A DNA stretch of 15,508 nucleotides from Desulfamplus sp. Lineage in GTDB: Bacteria; Desulfobacterota; Desulfobacteria; Desulfobacterales; Desulfobacteraceae. The notes under the pieces are model-generated. The model saw only the letters and a list, made by a program, of their open reading frames with translations, was not told the DNA's origin and did no database searches. The stretch spans positions 1-15,508 of the forward strand of contig JADFXA010000024.1 in the NCBI GenBank assembly GCA_015233755.1, given 5' to 3'. This document shows, piece after piece, positions 7,174-13,359 of this stretch (position 1 is its first letter; each line of letters begins with the position of its first letter). A program made the translations under genes and the position numbers.

Positions 7174-7668
7174 TTGGTCGGTAAACAAACAGAAGAAAAC
7201 CAATTGATCGATAAAGTAGTTAGGATCAACAGAGTTGCAAAAGTTGTAAAAGGCGGAAGAAATTTTAGTTTCAGTGCTCTTTGTGTTGTGGGTGATGGTG
7301 ATGGAAATGTAGGTTTTGGTCTCGGTAAGGCAGGTGAGGTTCCAGAAGCTATTCGTAAGGGCGTTGAAAAAGCAAAAAGAAGTATGGTAAAAGTTGCTGT
7401 ATTGAATGGAACAGTCCCATTTGAAGTTATTGGGCATTTCGGTGCGGGCAAAGTTCTACTAAAACCTGCTTCTCCTGGAACTGGTGTTATTGCAGGTGGT
7501 GCTGTCCGTGCAGTTCTTGAGGCTGCTGGTATAACTGACATTTTGACAAAATGTATTGGAACTAATAATACACACAATGTTGTCAGAGCAACGATGGCTG
7601 GATTGAGATCTTTAGAGACAAAAGAAGATGTTGCTAAACGTCGCGGACTTAGACCTGAAGAATTATAG
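7174..7668 (+). CDS. rpsE: 30S ribosomal protein S5
   Basis: The 164-residue product is S5, which with S3 and S4 forms the mRNA entry site and affects decoding accuracy. The double-stranded-RNA-binding-like N-terminal domain is seen (VVRINRVAKVVKGGRNFSFSA, GDGDGNVGFGLGKAGEVPEAIRK), then the fold around PASPGTGVIAGGAVRAVLEAAG and the end ATMAGLRSL. The start is TTG at 7174, seven bases after a perfect AGGAGG at 7161-7166. The ATG at 7167 touches the AGGAGG directly and is in another frame that stops after five codons, so it cannot be the start. Confidence 0.97.
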   Translation: MVGKQTEENQLIDKVVRINRVAKVVKGGRNFSFSALCVVGDGDGNVGFGLGKAGEVPEAIRKGVEKAKRSMVKVAVLNGTVPFEVIGHFGAGKVLLKPASPGTGVIAGGAVRAVLEAAGITDILTKCIGTNNTHNVVRATMAGLRSLETKEDVAKRRGLRPEEL

Positions 7669-7703
7669 TCAAGATATTTGAAGATATAGTGGAGAGACAA
7701 ATA

Positions 7704-7886
7704 ATGTCTGGTAAAGTAAGATTAACACAAATAAGAAGCCTAATCGGGCGTCCTGAAAAGCATCGTAAAATCCTTCGTGCATTGGGTTTGAAACGTATGC
7801 ATATGACAGTGGAGCATAATATGAACCCCGCAATTATGGGGATGGTAAAAAAAGTTCCTCATCTTGTCAGTGCAGAGGAGGTTTAA
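7704..7886 (+). CDS. rpmD: 50S ribosomal protein L30
   Basis: The 60-residue product is L30, a small non-essential 50S protein present only in some bacteria. The block VRLTQIRSLIGRPEKHRKILRALGLKRMHMTVEHNMNPAIMGMVKKV aligns with the family (short two-layer fold, 58-60 residues). ATG 7704 is preferred over an in-frame GTG at 7689, because GTGGAGAG at 7689-7696 then forms its ribosome binding site and the length is normal. The stop TAA at 7884-7886 lies one base before the rplO ATG, so translation is probably coupled. Confidence 0.95.
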   Translation: MSGKVRLTQIRSLIGRPEKHRKILRALGLKRMHMTVEHNMNPAIMGMVKKVPHLVSAEEV

Positions 7887-7887
7887 A

Positions 7888-8325
7888 ATGAAATTGCATG
7901 AACTGGCACCCGCCGAGGGTAGCAGACATAAAAGAAAAAGGATAGGACGTGGACCTGGTTCTGGTATGGGCAAAACTTCAACAAAAGGGCATAAAGGGCT
8001 AAAAGCAAGATCCGGAGGTGGAGTGAGACCTGGATTTGAAGGTGGCCAGATGCCTTTGCATAGACGATTGCCTAAACGTGGTTTTAAAAACATTCACAAA
8101 GATATTGTAGCCATTGTAAATGTTTCTGAACTTGACAGATTTGAATCAGGTGCGATCGTTGACGAACTTGCGTTGAGAAATGCAGGTCTTGTTAAAGGTT
8201 GTATTGATAAGGTCAAAATACTTGGCAATGGCGAAGTTACTAAAGCTATCTCTCTTAAAAAATGCTTTGTGAGTAAAACCGCAAAGGAAAAAATTGAGGC
8301 AGCAGGTGGAAATATCGAACAGTAA
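7888..8325 (+). CDS. rplO: 50S ribosomal protein L15
   Basis: The 145-residue product is L15, a late-assembly 50S protein. The N-terminal extension is rich in Gly, Arg and Lys (KRKRIGRGPGSGMGKTSTKGHKG, GGGVRPGFEGGQMPLHRRLPKRGF), and the globular end contains NVSELDRFESGAIVDELALRNAGLVK and SKTAKEKIEAAGG. ATG 7888 follows GAGGAGG at 7875-7881 within the end of rpmD. An in-frame start further upstream inside rpmD would give a non-family extension. It is followed by secY after 31 bases, the normal order. Confidence 0.97.
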   Translation: MKLHELAPAEGSRHKRKRIGRGPGSGMGKTSTKGHKGLKARSGGGVRPGFEGGQMPLHRRLPKRGFKNIHKDIVAIVNVSELDRFESGAIVDELALRNAGLVKGCIDKVKILGNGEVTKAISLKKCFVSKTAKEKIEAAGGNIEQ

Positions 8326-8356
8326 TTAATGCTAAGATTAATCTGAGGTTTTATTA

Positions 8357-9670
8357 ATGATTCAGAGCGGATACCAGAATATACTTAAGCTTCCAGAACT
8401 TAAGAAAAAGCTGCTTGTTACCCTTTTGCTGCTTTTTGTCTATCGAGTAGGAGTTCATATTCCAGCACCGGGGATTGATGCTGCAGCATTAGCCTCTTTT
8501 TTTGATAGCACCAGAGGCACTCTATTTGCTATGTTTAACATGTTTTCAGGTGGGGCACTTGAAAAACTATCTGTTTTTGCACTTGGGATTATGCCCTATA
8601 TCAGTGCTTCTATTATTCTTCAATTGATGACTGTAGTAATTCCTCATCTTGAGCAGTTATCAAAAGAGGGTGATCATGGAAGAAAGAAGATTACTCAATA
8701 TACAAGATATGGAACTGTGATATTAAGTATTATACAGGGATTTGGCATAAGTGTTGGGCTTGAAGCCATGACATCTCCAGCAGGAGCACCTGTTGTTATG
8801 TACCCGGGTTGGGGATTCCGTATTGTTACAGTAATAACTCTTACAGCAGGAACTGCATTTATAATGTGGCTTGGGGAGCAGATTACTGAAAGAGGTATTG
8901 GAAATGGTATATCTCTTATAATTTTTGCTGGTATTGTAGCAAGGATGCCAACTGCAATTGGTAATACCCTTCGCCTTGTATCAACTGGAGAAATGGGTAT
9001 ATTTACAATTATTATTTTAATTGTTCTTATGGTTATTGTAATTGGTTGTATTATTTTTATGGAACAGTCACAACGTAGAATGCCTGTTCAATATGCAAAA
9101 AGGGTTGTTGGTCGTAAGATGTATGGTGGACAGACATCACACCTACCATTGAAGCTTAATACCGCCGGCGTTATTCCGCCAATTTTTGCATCTTCAATAA
9201 TAATGTTTCCAGCTACTATTGCCAATTTTATTGACCTTCCAATTATGAAAAGTGTTGCTGCTGCAATGAATCCAGGCACAATAGTATACAACCTTATATA
9301 TGTAGGATTCATTGTTTTTTTCTGTTTTTTTTATACAGCAGTAGCATTTAATCCAGATGATGTTGCCGATAGAATGAAAAAGAATGGTGGGTATATACCT
9401 GGTATAAGACCCGGCAAAAAAACTGCTGAATACATTGATAAAGTTCTAACAAGAATAACTCTTGGTGGGGCAATCTATATCTCAATCATATGTGTTCTTC
9501 CAACAATGTTGATGACAAAATTTAATGTGCCGTTTTACTTTGGCGGCACAGCACTTCTTATTGTCGTAGGAGTCGCCATTGATACAATATCTCAGATTGA
9601 AACTCACATGATTTCGAGAAACTATGAGGGATTTCTAGGTAAAACAGGGGCAATAAAGGGAAGAAGATAA
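8357..9670 (+). CDS. secY: Protein translocase subunit SecY
   Basis: The 437-residue product is SecY, the channel of the Sec translocon in the cytoplasmic membrane. Ten hydrophobic segments can be placed at about residues 19-36, 72-94, 118-138, 154-172, 183-200, 214-235, 268-290, 308-330, 367-385 and 393-412. The plug region follows segment 1. Family motifs include GIMPYISASIILQL, GEQITERGIGNGIS, LPLKLNTAGVIPPIFASS and the fifth cytosolic loop GYIPGIRPGKKTAEYID, in which Arg351 corresponds to the E. coli arginine needed for SecA-driven export. GAGG at 8344-8347 precedes ATG. Neither adk nor map follows, unlike many bacteria with this cluster. Confidence 0.98.
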   Translation: MIQSGYQNILKLPELKKKLLVTLLLLFVYRVGVHIPAPGIDAAALASFFDSTRGTLFAMFNMFSGGALEKLSVFALGIMPYISASIILQLMTVVIPHLEQLSKEGDHGRKKITQYTRYGTVILSIIQGFGISVGLEAMTSPAGAPVVMYPGWGFRIVTVITLTAGTAFIMWLGEQITERGIGNGISLIIFAGIVARMPTAIGNTLRLVSTGEMGIFTIIILIVLMVIVIGCIIFMEQSQRRMPVQYAKRVVGRKMYGGQTSHLPLKLNTAGVIPPIFASSIIMFPATIANFIDLPIMKSVAAAMNPGTIVYNLIYVGFIVFFCFFYTAVAFNPDDVADRMKKNGGYIPGIRPGKKTAEYIDKVLTRITLGGAIYISIICVLPTMLMTKFNVPFYFGGTALLIVVGVAIDTISQIETHMISRNYEGFLGKTGAIKGRR

Positions 9671-9679
9671 AAAATAAAT

Positions 9680-9703
9680 CCCAAGATTCCGACAATCGGT
9701 GGG
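9680..9703 (+). other. Short inverted repeat in secY-infA gap
   Basis: CCCA (9680-9683) can pair with TGGG (9700-9703), and GATT (9685-9688) with AATC (9694-9697), giving an eight-pair stem broken by a small internal loop. An alternative fold pairs CCGA with TCGG. No T-tract follows, so it is not a standard terminator. It lies where adk and map occur in many relatives. It may be a weak RNA structure or chance. Confidence 0.2.
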
Positions 9704-9736
9704 AGTGGATATATATTCAATGGAGTAGAAATTTAT

Positions 9737-9955
9737 ATGGCAAAAGAAGAACCCATCAAAGTTGAAGGCACAGTACTTGAGACGCTGCCAAATGCCATGT
9801 TTAAGGTGGAACTTGATAACAAGCATCAGTTACTTGCACACATTTCTGGCAAGATGAGAATGCATTTTATTAAAATTCTACCAGGTGATAAAGTAACAGT
9901 TGAATTATCACCTTATGACTTGTCAAGAGGTAGGATTACCTATCGTTATAAATAG
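9737..9955 (+). CDS. infA: Translation initiation factor IF-1
   Basis: The 72-residue product is IF-1, a single OB-fold (S1-type) protein that binds the 30S A site during initiation. The block KVEGTVLETLPNAMFKVELDNKHQLLAHISGKMRMHFIKILPGDKVTVELSPYDLSRGRITYRYK follows the family along its whole length (diagnostic parts: LPNAMFKVEL, GKMR, ILPGDKV, SRGRITYR). GGAG at 9722-9725 precedes the ATG by about 11 bases. It lies between secY and rpmJ, the arrangement of many Gram-positive and non-enteric bacteria. Confidence 0.97.
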   Translation: MAKEEPIKVEGTVLETLPNAMFKVELDNKHQLLAHISGKMRMHFIKILPGDKVTVELSPYDLSRGRITYRYK

Positions 9956-9992
9956 TATAATATACAATATGCTTTAGATAATTATTTAGAGG

Positions 9993-10049
9993 ATGACTAT
10001 TAGTTATAAATATTTTTTTCTACAGCATTTTTTGAGGAGTAAATATTAA
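9993..10049 (+). other. Possible 18-codon upstream reading frame before rpmJ
   Basis: ATG 9993 opens a frame of 18 codons (MTISYKYFFLQHFLRSKY) whose TAA stop at 10047-10049 shares its last base with the rpmJ ATG (TAATG). AGAGG at 9988-9992 touches the ATG, which is too close for efficient initiation. The frame also contains the rpmJ ribosome binding site. The peptide resembles nothing I know. It is listed as a candidate leader frame for coupling, not as a confident gene; the frame could be chance in AT-rich DNA. Confidence 0.15.
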
Positions 10050-10162
10050 TGAAAGTCAGAGCTTCAGTAAAAAAAATTTGTAAAGATTGTAAGATTATCC
10101 GCAGATCTGGAGTTGTTAGGGTAATATGTATAAATAAACGTCATAACCAGAGGCAGGGATAA
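10049..10162 (+). CDS. rpmJ: 50S ribosomal protein L36, zinc form
   Basis: The 37-residue product is L36, the smallest 50S protein, bound to 23S rRNA near the base of the L7/L12 stalk. Translation from ATG 10049 gives MKVRASVKKICKDCK and then IIRRSGVVRVIC and NKRHNQRQG before TAA. The zinc ligands Cys11, Cys14, Cys27 and His32 are all present, so this is the zinc-binding ('C+') form. GAGGAGT at 10034-10040 lies eight bases upstream. It sits between infA and rpsM as usual. Confidence 0.97.
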   Translation: MKVRASVKKICKDCKIIRRSGVVRVICINKRHNQRQG

Positions 10163-10178
10163 AAGGGGGATACAGAGC

Positions 10179-10547
10179 GTGGCAAGAATTGCAGGCGTAG
10201 ATTTACCAAAAAACAAACATGTAGTGATTGCACTGACCAGCATTTATGGTATTGGAAGAAGCAGATCCAGCGATATTATTGCCGAAGTTGGTCTTAATCC
10301 AACTATGAAAGCTGAAGAACTCACTGAAGAGCAGGTAAATGAGATAAGGAAGATCATTGACACTAAATATAAAGTTGAGGGAGAGCTTAGGGCAGACACT
10401 TCAATGAATATAAAGCGGCTCATGGACTTAGGATGCTATCGAGGGCTTCGCCATAGAAAATCTCTTCCATGTCGTGGTCAGCGGACAAGCACGAATGCCA
10501 GAACAAGGAAAGGTCCAAAACGTGCTGCTGTTAAGAAGAAGAAGTAA
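10179..10547 (+). CDS. rpsM: 30S ribosomal protein S13
   Basis: The 122-residue product is S13, which forms bridges with L5 in the 50S subunit and touches the P-site tRNA. The start ARIAGVDLPKNKHVVIALTSIYGIGRSRS contains the helix-hairpin-helix, and the C-terminal half has DLGCYRGLRHRKSLPCRGQRTSTNARTRKGP and a lysine-rich end. The start is GTG at 10179, fixed by the invariant ARIAGVD opening and by AAGGGGGA at 10163-10170. It is 16 bases after rpmJ. In E. coli this gene opens the alpha operon and its mRNA leader binds S4; no pseudoknot was evaluated here. Confidence 0.97.
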   Translation: MARIAGVDLPKNKHVVIALTSIYGIGRSRSSDIIAEVGLNPTMKAEELTEEQVNEIRKIIDTKYKVEGELRADTSMNIKRLMDLGCYRGLRHRKSLPCRGQRTSTNARTRKGPKRAAVKKKK

Positions 10548-10625
10548 GTATTGTTTATGACACTTTATTGTTTATTACCTACATTATTGGGCATCTGTCT
10601 AATTTAAGGATGAATAGGGAATTTA

Positions 10626-11021
10626 ATGGCTAAGAAAGCAAAAAAAACGGTAACAAAGAAAAAAATAAAAAAGAATATATCAACTGGTGTTGTTCATATT
10701 CAATCAACATTCAATAATACAATCATAACAATAACTGATGAGACAGGAAATACTATTTCATGGTCAAGTTCCGGTATTCAAGGATTTAAAGGTTCAAGAA
10801 AAAGCACACCGTTTGCATCAAAAATGGCTGCTGAAGATGCAGGTGCTAAGGCTATGGAACATGGGATGAAAAATATTAGCGTTTATGTTAAAGGTCCTGG
10901 GGCAGGTAGAGAATCAGCTTTAAGAGCCCTTCACGCTCTTGGCTTTAATATATCCATGATAAAAGATGTTACACCTGTCCCTCATAACGGATGCCGCCCG
11001 CCAAAGAGAAGAAGGGTTTAA
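10626..11021 (+). CDS. rpsK: 30S ribosomal protein S11
   Basis: The 131-residue product is S11, in the platform of the 30S subunit near the E-site mRNA. After a lysine-rich N-terminus it shows GVVHIQSTFNNTIITITDETGN, SSSGIQGFKGSRKSTPFASKMAAEDA, VKGPGAGRESALRAL and the end DVTPVPHNGCRPPKRRRV. The Asn-Gly pair (Asn121) corresponds to the site that becomes isoaspartate in E. coli S11. A 78-base gap precedes it, containing two copies of TATTGTTTAT. The ribosome binding site is modest (AGGGA near 10616-10620). Confidence 0.98.
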   Translation: MAKKAKKTVTKKKIKKNISTGVVHIQSTFNNTIITITDETGNTISWSSSGIQGFKGSRKSTPFASKMAAEDAGAKAMEHGMKNISVYVKGPGAGRESALRALHALGFNISMIKDVTPVPHNGCRPPKRRRV

Positions 11022-11051
11022 TTTACCTTGTTTATAAGTTTTATATGCTTA

Positions 11052-11081
11052 CCACCTTGCCCATAGGTTTATATAAGGAGG
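11052..11081 (+). promoter_or_regulatory. Candidate hairpin masking the rpsD ribosome binding site
   Basis: CCACCTTG at 11052-11059 is nearly complementary to TAAGGAGG at 11074-11081, the Shine-Dalgarno element of rpsD. Pairing gives six Watson-Crick pairs, one G-U pair and one A-A mismatch around a 14-base loop. Such a fold would hide the ribosome binding site. S4, the product of this gene, is a known translational repressor of its own mRNA in E. coli and B. subtilis, so a control element here would make sense. This is inferred from base pairing only; an alternative 4-pair hairpin ACCT/AGGT overlaps it. Confidence 0.35.
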
Positions 11082-11087
11082 AAAACG

Positions 11088-11714
11088 TTGTCACGTTATA
11101 GAGGTTCTGTCTGCCGTCAATGCAGACGCGAAAATATGAAGTTGTTTCTTAAAGGAGATCGTTGCTTTTCAGATAAATGTAGTTTTGACCGCAGAGCATA
11201 CCCACCGGGACAGCATGGTCAACGTCGTGGAAAAAGTTCTGATTATGGGATACAGCTTAGAGAAAAACAGAAAGTTAGAAGAATTTATGGAATTTCTGAG
11301 AAGCAGTTCAGGATTATATTTGCCAATGCAGATCGCCAGAAAGGTATTACAGGAACAAACCTTTTAGGTCTTTTAGAAAGAAGACTTGATAATGTCGTCT
11401 TCAGACTTGGTTTTACAAGTTCAAGAACACAAGGGAGACACTTTGTAAGACATAACCACTTTCTCGTTAATGGAAAAAAAGTTAATATCCCTTCATATAT
11501 TATAAAAAATGGGGATGTTATTGAATTAAGAGAAAAAAGTAAAAATGTAAAAGCTATTTCTGATTCTGTTGAAACAGTTGTTAGAAGAGGAATCCCACAA
11601 TGGCTTGAACTTGATAAAGACGGATTAAAAGGAATTATCAAATCTCTACCTAACCGTGAAGATATTACACTGCCAATACAGGAACAGCTGATTGTAGAAC
11701 TCTATTCAAAATAA
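11088..11714 (+). CDS. rpsD: 30S ribosomal protein S4, zinc-binding form
   Basis: The 208-residue product is S4, an early 16S rRNA binder that nucleates the 5' domain and affects accuracy. Cys9, Cys12, Cys26 and Cys31 form the N-terminal zinc knuckle found in 'C+' S4 proteins. Then come YPPGQHGQRRGKSSDYGIQLREKQKVR, GLLERRLDNVVFRLGF and the S4 RNA-binding domain RTQGRHFVRHNHFLVNGKKVNIPSYIIKNGD. The end is LIVELYSK. The start is TTG at 11088, set by the SRYRG opening and by AAGGAGG at 11075-11081. A 66-base leader with a possible masking hairpin precedes it. Confidence 0.97.
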   Translation: MSRYRGSVCRQCRRENMKLFLKGDRCFSDKCSFDRRAYPPGQHGQRRGKSSDYGIQLREKQKVRRIYGISEKQFRIIFANADRQKGITGTNLLGLLERRLDNVVFRLGFTSSRTQGRHFVRHNHFLVNGKKVNIPSYIIKNGDVIELREKSKNVKAISDSVETVVRRGIPQWLELDKDGLKGIIKSLPNREDITLPIQEQLIVELYSK

Positions 11715-11766
11715 TTGAATAGTTAGTAGCAGTTTGTCCTAAGAGTATTATATCAGGAGATAAACA

Positions 11767-12828
11767 ATGTCATCAGATGAACTTGTATATGTAAATTGGC
11801 ATGAGATGATAAGACCGGAAAAGGTAGTTGTTACAACAACTTCTACATACGGTAAATTTGTATGTGAGCCCCTTGAAAAGGGTTTTGGAATAACAATAGG
11901 TAACTCTTTAAGACGTATCATTCTATCTTCACTGTATGGTGCTGCTATTGTTTCTGTAAAATTTGAAGATGCATTACATGAATATAGTGTAATACCTAAT
12001 GTTAGAGAAGATGTTTCTGAAATCATAATGAATCTTAAGGCGGTTCAGCTTAAAGTTGAGAGTTTAGAAGATAGAGTTTTGACGGTCAATTTTGAAGGAG
12101 AAGGCAATTTGACCGCTGCATATCTTCAAGGCATTGCTTCTGGTGTTCAAATACTTAATCCAGATCAGCACATTGCCACCTTATCAAAAGGTGGGGTGTT
12201 AAAAATGTCTTTAAAAGTAAAAACAGGAAAAGGCTTTTCTTTAGCATCTGCTAATAACGACCCTGATGCTCCTGTAGGCACAATTCCCATTGACAGTATT
12301 TTTTCACCTATAAAAAGAGTTAAATATGTTGTTGGGACATCAAGAATTGGTCAAAAGACTGACTATGATAAACTGACCATGGAGGTCTGGACAGACGGCA
12401 GTGTTACTCCTGAGGATGCAGTTGCCTTTGCCGCAAAAATCCTCAAAGAGCAGATGAGTCCTTTTATCAATTTTGATGAAGATATTGAGCCTGAACAGGA
12501 AGATAGAGAGCATGATCGCTCTACTAAAGATTTTAATGAAAACCTTTACAGAAGTGTTGATGAGCTTGAACTATCTGTAAGAAGTTCCAACTGTCTTAAA
12601 AATGCTCAAATACTAAAAATTTATCAGCTTGTTCAAAAAAGCGAGAGCGAAATGCTTAAAACCAAGAATTTTGGGAGAAAATCCTTAAATGAAATTAAAG
12701 AGGTTTTGACTTCTATGGATCTCTCTCTTGGTATGGATCTTGATGGATTTGAGCCACCTGTTGAAGATGATGTTATTGAGCATGAGCAGCAACAATTTAA
12801 CGAAGAAGACTTGGAACACCCTTCCTGA
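11767..12828 (+). CDS. rpoA: DNA-directed RNA polymerase alpha subunit
   Basis: The 353-residue product is the alpha subunit, whose N-terminal domain dimerises and nucleates core polymerase assembly. The N-terminal domain spans about residues 15-235, with FGITIGNSLRRIILSSLYG at 40-58. A linker rich in Asp, Glu and Arg (236-262) joins the C-terminal domain at about 263-325, where VRSSNCLKN keeps the DNA-contacting Arg (residue 272, E. coli Arg265), Asn275 and Cys276, and NFGRKSLNEIK keeps the second contact loop. The protein extends some 25 residues past the usual LSLGMxL end with an acidic, Gln-rich tail (329-353). AGGAGA precedes the ATG. Confidence 0.98.
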   Translation: MSSDELVYVNWHEMIRPEKVVVTTTSTYGKFVCEPLEKGFGITIGNSLRRIILSSLYGAAIVSVKFEDALHEYSVIPNVREDVSEIIMNLKAVQLKVESLEDRVLTVNFEGEGNLTAAYLQGIASGVQILNPDQHIATLSKGGVLKMSLKVKTGKGFSLASANNDPDAPVGTIPIDSIFSPIKRVKYVVGTSRIGQKTDYDKLTMEVWTDGSVTPEDAVAFAAKILKEQMSPFINFDEDIEPEQEDREHDRSTKDFNENLYRSVDELELSVRSSNCLKNAQILKIYQLVQKSESEMLKTKNFGRKSLNEIKEVLTSMDLSLGMDLDGFEPPVEDDVIEHEQQQFNEEDLEHPS

Positions 12829-12864
12829 TGAATATCAAGTTAACGAAGGAGAAAAAAATTTCCC

Positions 12865-13224
12865 ATGAGACATAGAAAAGCAGGCGTGAAGCTGAATCGA
12901 ACCTCAAGCCACAGAAAAGCCATGTTCAGAAATATGGTTACATCACTGTTTAAGCATGAGAGTATTAAGACTACAGATGCTAAGGCTAAAGAGCTTAGAA
13001 AACATGCCGATAAGATGATTACTTTGGCTAAAAGAGGCGATTTACACGCAAGACGTCAGGCATTAGCCTATATTAGAGAAAAAGATGTTGTGCATAAATT
13101 ATTTAGCGATGTTGCAGAAAAATTTGGTAATAGGGAAGGTGGTTATACAAGGGTTGTGAAACTTGGACCACGTTCTGGTGATGCTGCACCAATGTCAATG
13201 ATTGAGCTTGTTATGGATAAATAG
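12865..13224 (+). CDS. rplQ: 50S ribosomal protein L17
   Basis: The 119-residue product is L17, located near the tunnel exit and the last gene of the alpha operon. The start MRHRKAGVKLNRTSSHRKAMFRNM, then ITLAKRGDLHARRQALAYI and the end GGYTRVVKLGPRSGDAAPMSMIEL are diagnostic. GAAGGAGA at 12845-12852 precedes the ATG by about 12 bases. A strong intrinsic terminator begins 33 bases after the stop, closing the whole ribosomal transcription unit. Confidence 0.98.
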   Translation: MRHRKAGVKLNRTSSHRKAMFRNMVTSLFKHESIKTTDAKAKELRKHADKMITLAKRGDLHARRQALAYIREKDVVHKLFSDVAEKFGNREGGYTRVVKLGPRSGDAAPMSMIELVMDK

Positions 13225-13254
13225 TTGACATCTTAAATGTTATTAATCTAAACT
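13225..13254 (+). promoter_or_regulatory. Candidate promoter for birA with consensus -35
   Basis: TTGACA at 13225-13230, directly after the rplQ stop, is a perfect sigma-70 -35 hexamer. With an 18-base spacer, TAAACT at 13249-13254 is a 4-of-6 match to the -10 box. Transcription would start around 13261, within the 5' arm of the terminator stem. A second weaker candidate is TTGAAA (13324-13329) with TATGAT (13345-13350) at a short 15-base spacing, whose transcript would be almost leaderless for ATG 13360. Both are by inspection only. Confidence 0.3.
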
Positions 13255-13256
13255 TG

Positions 13257-13313
13257 AAAGCCCTGATTGGCAAATATTATATGCTAATCAGGGCTTTATT
13301 TGTTTTGTTTTTT
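13257..13313 (+). terminator. Intrinsic terminator after rplQ
   Basis: AAAGCCCTGATTGGCA (13257-13272) pairs with TGCTAATCAGGGCTTT (13282-13297), a 16-pair stem with one G-U pair and a nine-base loop. It is followed by a T-rich run (TTTATTTGTTTTGTTTTTT, about 13295-13313). It ends the ribosomal protein unit. The A-rich left flank is short, so strong two-way termination is not expected, and the next gene is on the same strand. Confidence 0.95.
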
Positions 13314-13359
13314 CTATTAATGATTGAAATTAATACCAATTGGATATGATACTCTTTAT

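Noticed and set aside
7167..7184. ATG directly after AGGAGG before rpsE as a start or leader peptide
   Set aside because: It is out of frame with S5, stops after five codons, and touches the AGGAGG with no spacer; the TTG at 7174 is the proper start.
9680..9703. secY-infA inverted repeat as an intrinsic terminator
   Set aside because: The stem is interrupted and no T-tract follows, so transcription probably continues into infA.
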